NCBI GenBank assembly: GCA_002304995.1
Contig: DBPV01000079.1
Span: 981 to 10,423, forward strand
DNA: 9,443 bases
DNA from: Syntrophaceae bacterium UBA1411
GTDB lineage: Bacteria > Desulfobacterota > Syntrophia > Syntrophales > Smithellaceae
Direction: 5' to 3'
Shown in pieces: positions 5,628 through 9,443 of this stretch; positions within the stretch are counted from its first letter, which is position 1, and each line of letters starts with the position of its first letter. The position numbers and the translations under genes were made by a program. The notes under the pieces are model-generated. The model saw only the letters and a list, made by a program, of their open reading frames with translations, did no database searches and was not told the origin of the DNA.

Positions 5628-7766
5628 GTGACCAAACATGCTCAAATGAAGAAATGGAAAGAAGCCGCCCTCCGGGAGCTCAAGGGCAAGCCCCTGGAGG
5701 CGCTCGACTGGGAGACGCCGGAAGGCATCGCCGTCAAGCCCATTTACACCGCCGAGGATCTGGAAGGCCTGGACACCGTCAACACGCTGTCCGGCCTGGC
5801 CCCCTATTTGCGGGGGCCCACGGCCACCATGTACGCCAACCAGCCCTGGACCATCCGCCAGTACGCGGGATTCGCCACGGCGAAGGAATCCAATGAATTC
5901 TACCGGAAGAATCTCGCCGCGGGGCAGACGGGTCTGTCCGTGGCCTTTGATCTTGCCACGCACCGGGGCTACGACTCCGACCACCCGCGCGTGGCGGGCG
6001 ACGTCGGCAAGGCCGGCGTGGCCATCGACTCCGTCGAGGACATGAAAATCCTCTTCGACCGGATTCCGCTCGACAAGGTTTCGGTTTCCATGACCATGAA
6101 CGGCGCCGTTTTGCCGATTCTGGCGGGGTACATCGTGGCGGCCGAGGAGCAGGGCGTGGCGCAGAAGCAACTGGCCGGAACCATTCAAAACGACATCCTC
6201 AAGGAATTTCTGACGCGCAACACCTACATTTATCCGCCCCGGCCCTCCATGCGGATCGTCTCCGACATCATCGCCTACGCGTCGAAAAACATGCCGCGCT
6301 ACAACACGGTATCGATCAGCGGCTACCACATCATGGAGGCGGGCGCGGACTCCGTCCTGCAGGCGGCTTTCACGCTGGCCGACGGCAAGGAGTACATCCG
6401 CGCCGCCATCGACGGCGGATTGAAAATCGACGACTTCGCTCCGCGCCTGTCGTTCTTCTTCGGTGTGGGCATGAACTTCTTCATGGAGATTGCCATGCTG
6501 CGGGCGGCGCGGTACCTGTGGCACCGGATCGTGGGCGAGTTCAATCCGACCAATCCCCGCTCGCAGGTGCTCCGGACCCACGTGCAGACCTCCGGCTGGA
6601 GCCTCACGCAGCAGGACCCCTACAACAACATCATCCGGACCACGCTCGAAGCGCTGGCCGCGGCGCTGGGCGGCACGCAGTCGCTGCACACCAACTCGTT
6701 CGACGAGGCGGTGAGCCTGCCGACGCCTCTGTCGTCGCGCATCGCCCGCAACACGCAGATCGTCATTCAGGAGGAATCGCAGATCTGCCACGTGGTCGAC
6801 CCCCTGGGCGGCTCCTACTACGTGGAGGCGCTCACGGCGTCCATCATCCGGGAAGCCAAAAAGATCATGGACGAAATCGAGGAGCTGGGCGGCATGGCCC
6901 GGGCCATTGAAACCGGCATGCCCAAGATGCGCATTGAAGAGTCGGCCGCCCGGCGGCAGGCCCGCATCGATCAGGGCAAAGACACCATCGTCGGCGTGAA
7001 CAAGCACCGGATTCAGGACGAAGTTCCCGTCGAGGTGCTGGACATTCCCGGCAGCGTGCGCGACGAGCAGATCGCGCGCCTCAGGGACACGAAGGCCAGA
7101 CGCGATACCGCCGCGGTTTCGAAGGCCCTGGAACGGATCACGCAGGTGGCCGAAAAGGGCGGCAACCTTCTGGAAGCCGCTATCGAAGCGGTGCGGCTGC
7201 GCGCCACGGTGGGCGAAGTGTCCGACGCCGTGGAGAAGGTGTTCGGCCGCTACGTCGCCACCGCGCGGGTGATCTCGGGCGCCTACTCCTCCGAATACGG
7301 CGACAGCGAGGTCATCGGGGCGCTGCGCGCCCGGACGGAGACGTTCCTGGAAAAGACCGGCCGCCGCCCCCGCCAGCTCGTGACCAAAATGGGGCAGGAC
7401 GGCCATGACCGGGGGATGAAGGTGGTGGCCACCGCCTACGCGGATATCGGCTTCGACGTGGACATCAGTCCGATGTTTCAGACGCCGGAGGAGGCGGCAA
7501 AGATGGCCATTGAAAACGACGTCCACGTGGTGGGCGTCTCGAGCCTCGCGGCGGGCCACAAGACGCTGGTGCCGCAGCTCATCGAAGAATTGAAAAAGAT
7601 GGGCGGCGAGGACATTCTTGTCGTGGTGGGCGGCGTCATTCCGCCCGCCGATTACGACTTCCTCTATGCGAAAGGCGTCAGGGGCATTTACGGCCCCGGC
7701 ACGGCCGTGACCGATTCGGCCGACAGCGTGCTTAAGCTTCTGGAGGAAAAGTACCTTGGGAACTGA
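5628..7766 (+). CDS. Methylmalonyl-CoA mutase, single-chain with fused B12 domain
   Basis: The 712-residue enzyme interconverts (R)-methylmalonyl-CoA and succinyl-CoA using adenosylcobalamin. The catalytic barrel shows PWTIRQYAGF (73-82; Tyr79), AGQTGLSVAFDLATHRGYDS (98-117), PSMRI with Arg209 and SGYHIMEAGA with His234. The Tyr and Arg are the residues that distinguish methylmalonyl-CoA mutase from isobutyryl-CoA mutase, which has Phe and Gln there. The C-terminal B12 domain (about 580-712) has the base-off motif MGQDGHDRG, with His593 as lower cobalt ligand, plus VVGVSSLAAGH and VVGGVIP. Both domains are on one chain, so it resembles the homodimeric or MutB-type large subunit rather than split archaeal forms. 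The GTG start is supported by AAAGGAG 7-8 nt upstream. No small subunit, MeaB chaperone or epimerase gene is visible nearby. It is probably co-transcribed with the ligase and ends at a strong terminator. Confidence 0.96.
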   Translation: MTKHAQMKKWKEAALRELKGKPLEALDWETPEGIAVKPIYTAEDLEGLDTVNTLSGLAPYLRGPTATMYANQPWTIRQYAGFATAKESNEFYRKNLAAGQTGLSVAFDLATHRGYDSDHPRVAGDVGKAGVAIDSVEDMKILFDRIPLDKVSVSMTMNGAVLPILAGYIVAAEEQGVAQKQLAGTIQNDILKEFLTRNTYIYPPRPSMRIVSDIIAYASKNMPRYNTVSISGYHIMEAGADSVLQAAFTLADGKEYIRAAIDGGLKIDDFAPRLSFFFGVGMNFFMEIAMLRAARYLWHRIVGEFNPTNPRSQVLRTHVQTSGWSLTQQDPYNNIIRTTLEALAAALGGTQSLHTNSFDEAVSLPTPLSSRIARNTQIVIQEESQICHVVDPLGGSYYVEALTASIIREAKKIMDEIEELGGMARAIETGMPKMRIEESAARRQARIDQGKDTIVGVNKHRIQDEVPVEVLDIPGSVRDEQIARLRDTKARRDTAAVSKALERITQVAEKGGNLLEAAIEAVRLRATVGEVSDAVEKVFGRYVATARVISGAYSSEYGDSEVIGALRARTETFLEKTGRRPRQLVTKMGQDGHDRGMKVVATAYADIGFDVDISPMFQTPEEAAKMAIENDVHVVGVSSLAAGHKTLVPQLIEELKKMGGEDILVVVGGVIPPADYDFLYAKGVRGIYGPGTAVTDSADSVLKLLEEKYLGN

Positions 7767-7783
7767 GGCGTGTGATGGAGTTG

Positions 7784-7810
7784 CCGCTGCGGGGCGGAAC
7801 CCCGCAGCGG
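7784..7810 (+). terminator. First of two hairpins after the mutase gene
   Basis: CCGCTGCGGGG (7784-7794) pairs perfectly with CCCCGCAGCGG (7800-7810) around a 5-nt loop. Only TTTGTTG follows, so it is a weak terminator alone and may act with the second hairpin or stabilise the mRNA end. It lies 17 nt after the mutase stop. Confidence 0.65.
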
Positions 7811-7825
7811 TTTGTTGCAGATAGG

Positions 7826-7859
7826 ATCGTGCGGGCTCTGCGGCCCGCACGATTTTTTT
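7826..7859 (+). terminator. Intrinsic terminator of the ligase-mutase unit
   Basis: ATCGTGCGGGC (7826-7836) pairs with GCCCGCACGAT (7843-7853) across a 6-nt loop. The hairpin runs directly into seven T residues (7853-7859). This is a textbook intrinsic terminator on the plus strand. On the minus strand no T-run follows the stem, so it should stop the convergent binding-protein transcript less well. Confidence 0.88.
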
Positions 7860-7865
7860 GGCGGT

Positions 7866-9122
7866 TTATTTGTTGAGCAGATCCCACGGAGTGGTGACCC
7901 AGATCGTGTGGGACTTGGTTTTGGATATTTTCCTCACGTCCTGAAATTCCTTTTCGTTCTTGACCCACCAGACCGCATAAATGGGGGGCGTCAGTTTTCC
8001 TTTTTCGATGGTCTGTGTGGCGCCGCTGACCAGCAGGCGGCCGTTGGGAGCAATGCCGAATATTTCGGTCGGAATTCTGTCGCCGGTGATCGGCAGGGCC
8101 TTGGCGAAGCTGGCGCGGATTTTGTAGACGTCCGTCGCGGTGCCCGCTTTTTCAATGACTTTTGCAAGCGCAATCGTGGCGCCGTAGTTCCGGAACGCTT
8201 CCGAGGTCACCATCCGTTTGTACGTGGGCTTGAATTTCTGTTCGAAGGCTATCGCCACGGGAGATCCCACGCTCATGGGAATCGCCACGCCGATGGTGTT
8301 GTCCATGAGCTTGTAGCCTTTGAGCAGATTACCGATGTAATCCAGTTTGGCCTGGTCGATGACGATGAAGCCGCCTTTAAATCCCATGCCGCGGGCCTGC
8401 TCGAAAACGAGCGCCGTCGTGGAGGACGGACCGCCGATCAGCAGGCAGTCCGGCTTCGTGGCGAGCGCCGCCGCCAGAGGCGCCGAGAAATCCGTTTCCG
8501 TGTAGTAGTTGGCGGGCTTGTCCGCCGTGACGATTCCGCCCGCTTCCTCCCAGTACTTCTTGAAGGTCTGGCGCCACTCTTCGCCGTAAGCGCCGGCCGT
8601 GACCACCATGGCGACTTTCTGGTAGCCTTTTTTCTTGGCCGTTTGAATGAACTGCTGCATGTAAACCCGGAAATCCGGAGCGGTGATGCCGACGAGCAGC
8701 TTATTGCCCAGCTCGCCGATTTTGGGCGTGCTGGTGTAGGCCATGAGCAGAAATTCGTTGCCCTTTTCCTCGTTGACTTTGCTCATGGCGGCGATGGTGG
8801 TGAACACGCCGTTGTAAACGGCGATGGCGCCGCTGTTGCGGAAACGGCGGGCGTTGTTGACCGCCGCGGTGGGATCGTTTTTATCGTCGAGCTTTTCCAG
8901 TTTGAACAGATGCTTCTTGCCGCCCACGGTGATGCCGCCGGCTGCATTGATTTCGTTTACCGCCATATCGATGCCGTAGAGCATATCCTGACCGTATTCA
9001 GCGGCCGGGCCGCTCAAGGGTCCCGAAAAGCCGATCACGATGTCCTGCGCCCGCGCGACAAACGCCCAGGACATGATGAGACAAACAACCGATACCACAA
9101 CCATGCTCTTCCAATGCTTCAT
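7866..9122 (-). CDS. Branched-chain-amino-acid-type ABC transporter substrate-binding protein (LivK-like)
   Basis: The 418-residue protein starts with a clear Sec signal peptide: MKHWKS, a hydrophobic core and cleavage likely after ARA at residue 25, giving a mature start QDIVIGFSG. There is no lipobox, so it should be a free periplasmic protein. The mature part matches the type I periplasmic-binding fold of LivJ/LivK relatives (Peripla_BP_6): IVIGFSGPLSGPAAEYGQD, GIDMAVNEINAAGG, and a KLDDKNDPTAAVNNARR segment. Family members bind branched-chain amino acids, but also amides, urea, short acids or aromatic acids. GAGGAGGAGGCTAAA just before the ATG fixes the start. No Liv permease or ATPase gene follows, because the convergent mutase lies immediately downstream, so it is an orphan here unless partners lie beyond the right edge. 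Its place beside acyl-CoA genes suggests it feeds their pathway. Confidence 0.92.
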   Translation of the reverse strand: MKHWKSMVVVSVVCLIMSWAFVARAQDIVIGFSGPLSGPAAEYGQDMLYGIDMAVNEINAAGGITVGGKKHLFKLEKLDDKNDPTAAVNNARRFRNSGAIAVYNGVFTTIAAMSKVNEEKGNEFLLMAYTSTPKIGELGNKLLVGITAPDFRVYMQQFIQTAKKKGYQKVAMVVTAGAYGEEWRQTFKKYWEEAGGIVTADKPANYYTETDFSAPLAAALATKPDCLLIGGPSSTTALVFEQARGMGFKGGFIVIDQAKLDYIGNLLKGYKLMDNTIGVAIPMSVGSPVAIAFEQKFKPTYKRMVTSEAFRNYGATIALAKVIEKAGTATDVYKIRASFAKALPITGDRIPTEIFGIAPNGRLLVSGATQTIEKGKLTPPIYAVWWVKNEKEFQDVRKISKTKSHTIWVTTPWDLLNK

Positions 9123-9140
9123 TTTAGCCTCCTCCTCATT

Positions 9141-9153
9141 TTGATAGTATCAA
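9141..9153. promoter_or_regulatory. Palindrome TTGATA-G-TATCAA, possible operator
   Basis: Perfect 6-bp arms flank a single base just upstream of the binding-protein ribosome site. An overlapping dyad TATCA-ACA-TGATA (9149-9161) adds a third half-site. A regulator bound here would block transcription or the leader of the binding-protein gene. The structure is seen; function is inferred. Confidence 0.4.
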
Positions 9154-9267
9154 CATGATAAACGGTTCGCTGGGAACGGTTTTCCAATGTCTTCGCAATC
9201 AATTAAAACGGATGGAACAAAAGCAGCTTTTTTAACCTGTCCGTGGTAATTCTTCGTCTCTCTTTTA

Positions 9268-9297
9268 ATCTTAGCACAGGCGTCAGGCCCTGCGCAA
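9268..9297 (-). promoter_or_regulatory. Weak promoter candidate for the binding-protein gene
   Basis: On the minus strand TTGCGC (9292-9297) and TAAGAT (9268-9273) are 18 nt apart, and TGC directly before the latter forms an extended -10. The -35 match is poor (3 of 6). Transcription would start near 9261 and leave a long leader of about 138 nt. Other promoters nearer the gene cannot be excluded. Confidence 0.25.
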
Positions 9298-9421
9298 TTT
9301 TTCTTCCTTTCTTTTTTACCGGATGCCGTCGCCCGCGCCCTCGCGCGACCTTCAGGTGATTCGGATAGCCGCTGGAATGAAGCCTCCGCGCACTGAATCC
9401 AGGATTATTTCTTTAACGCAG

Positions 9422-9441
9422 GGCGAAGCTTCAGCTTCGCC
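9422..9441. repeat. Inverted repeat at the right window edge
   Basis: GGCGAAGCT (9422-9430) and AGCTTCGCC (9433-9441) are perfect 9-bp complements separated by two bases; as RNA it would form an 8-bp stem with a 4-nt loop. No T-run is visible within the window. It may be a dispersed repeat, part of a terminator, or the end of an element that continues outside. Confidence 0.65.
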
Positions 9442-9443
9442 AA

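Larger units (their letters stand above)
9123..9443. other. Leader region of the binding-protein gene; no gene seen
   Basis: This 321-bp stretch has no open frame with family-like sequence or a good ribosome site. It holds the binding-protein leader, a few short palindromes, a weak promoter candidate and a terminal inverted repeat. A minor 11-bp dyad, AATCC-A-GGATT, lies at 9396-9406. A 7-bp imperfect stem (9274-9295) followed by T-rich DNA on the plus strand could act as a weak terminator for leftover plus-strand transcripts. Confidence 0.6.

Noticed and set aside
5502..7850. Very long open frame (782 residues) on the minus strand
   Set aside because: It lies opposite the methylmalonyl-CoA mutase, whose motifs are unmistakable. 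The reverse reading is rich in Arg, His, Gly and Val as expected from antisense of GC-rich coding DNA and shows no family motif.
7812..9158. 448-residue open frame on the plus strand
   Set aside because: It is antisense to the binding-protein gene, which has a signal peptide, a strong ribosome site and family motifs. The plus-strand reading has low-complexity Arg/Gly/Phe content and starts inside a terminator.
9422..9443. Sigma-54-like TTGGCGAAGCTGAAGCTT on the minus strand at the window edge
   Set aside because: GG and GC are 10 nt apart, but only about 7 of 12 positions match, it is part of a palindrome and it lies some 300 bp from the next gene.
1..9443. CRISPR arrays, tRNA or rRNA genes, transposases, phage or toxin-antitoxin genes
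   Set aside because: None seen on either strand: no regularly spaced repeats, no cloverleaf or rRNA-like segments, and no mobile-element proteins.

Overview
The window looks like a chromosomal piece of a GC-rich, anaerobic, fatty-acid or organic-acid degrading bacterium. A sigma-54-controlled acyl-CoA gene cluster, a full-length methylmalonyl-CoA mutase and a LivK-type binding protein together recall Desulfobacterota (the former Deltaproteobacteria, such as syntrophs and sulfate reducers). This placement is inferred from gene content only; no rRNA or other marker gene is present.

Layout. On the minus strand at the left edge are the first 56 codons of an acyl-CoA dehydrogenase (1-170). Upstream of it in the same direction is a thiolase (273-1538), and a large inverted repeat (221-269) sits between the two. 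A 300-bp divergent regulatory region (1539-1838) follows. Next on the plus strand come a sigma-54 activator with no sensory domain (1839-2882), an HMG-CoA-lyase-like enzyme that lacks the usual loop cysteine (2948-3931), an AMP-forming acyl-CoA ligase (4067-5572) and a one-chain methylmalonyl-CoA mutase (5628-7766). A double hairpin with a T-tract (7784-7859) ends this run. A convergent minus-strand gene encodes a secreted branched-chain-amino-acid-type binding protein (7866-9122). The last 321 bp hold its leader and several palindromes but no convincing gene.

How the parts fit. By eye there is an excellent sigma-54 (-24/-12) promoter reading into the thiolase/dehydrogenase operon (11 of 12 consensus positions) and a second between the activator and the lyase-like gene (10 of 12). 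A weaker match lies upstream of the activator. The simplest reading is that the activator switches on both flanking units. The enzymes make chemical sense together: the ligase makes the CoA ester, the dehydrogenase oxidises it, a lyase and thiolase cleave carbon-carbon bonds, and the mutase channels methylmalonyl-CoA to succinyl-CoA. With the LivK-type protein nearby, branched-chain amino acids or short branched acids are a reasonable guess for the substrate, but the sequence does not prove it. The most unusual items are the sigma-54 circuit, the altered lyase active-site loop, the Gln in the thiolase NEAF position, and the G-ending codon preference shared by the activator and lyase-like gene but not by their neighbours.
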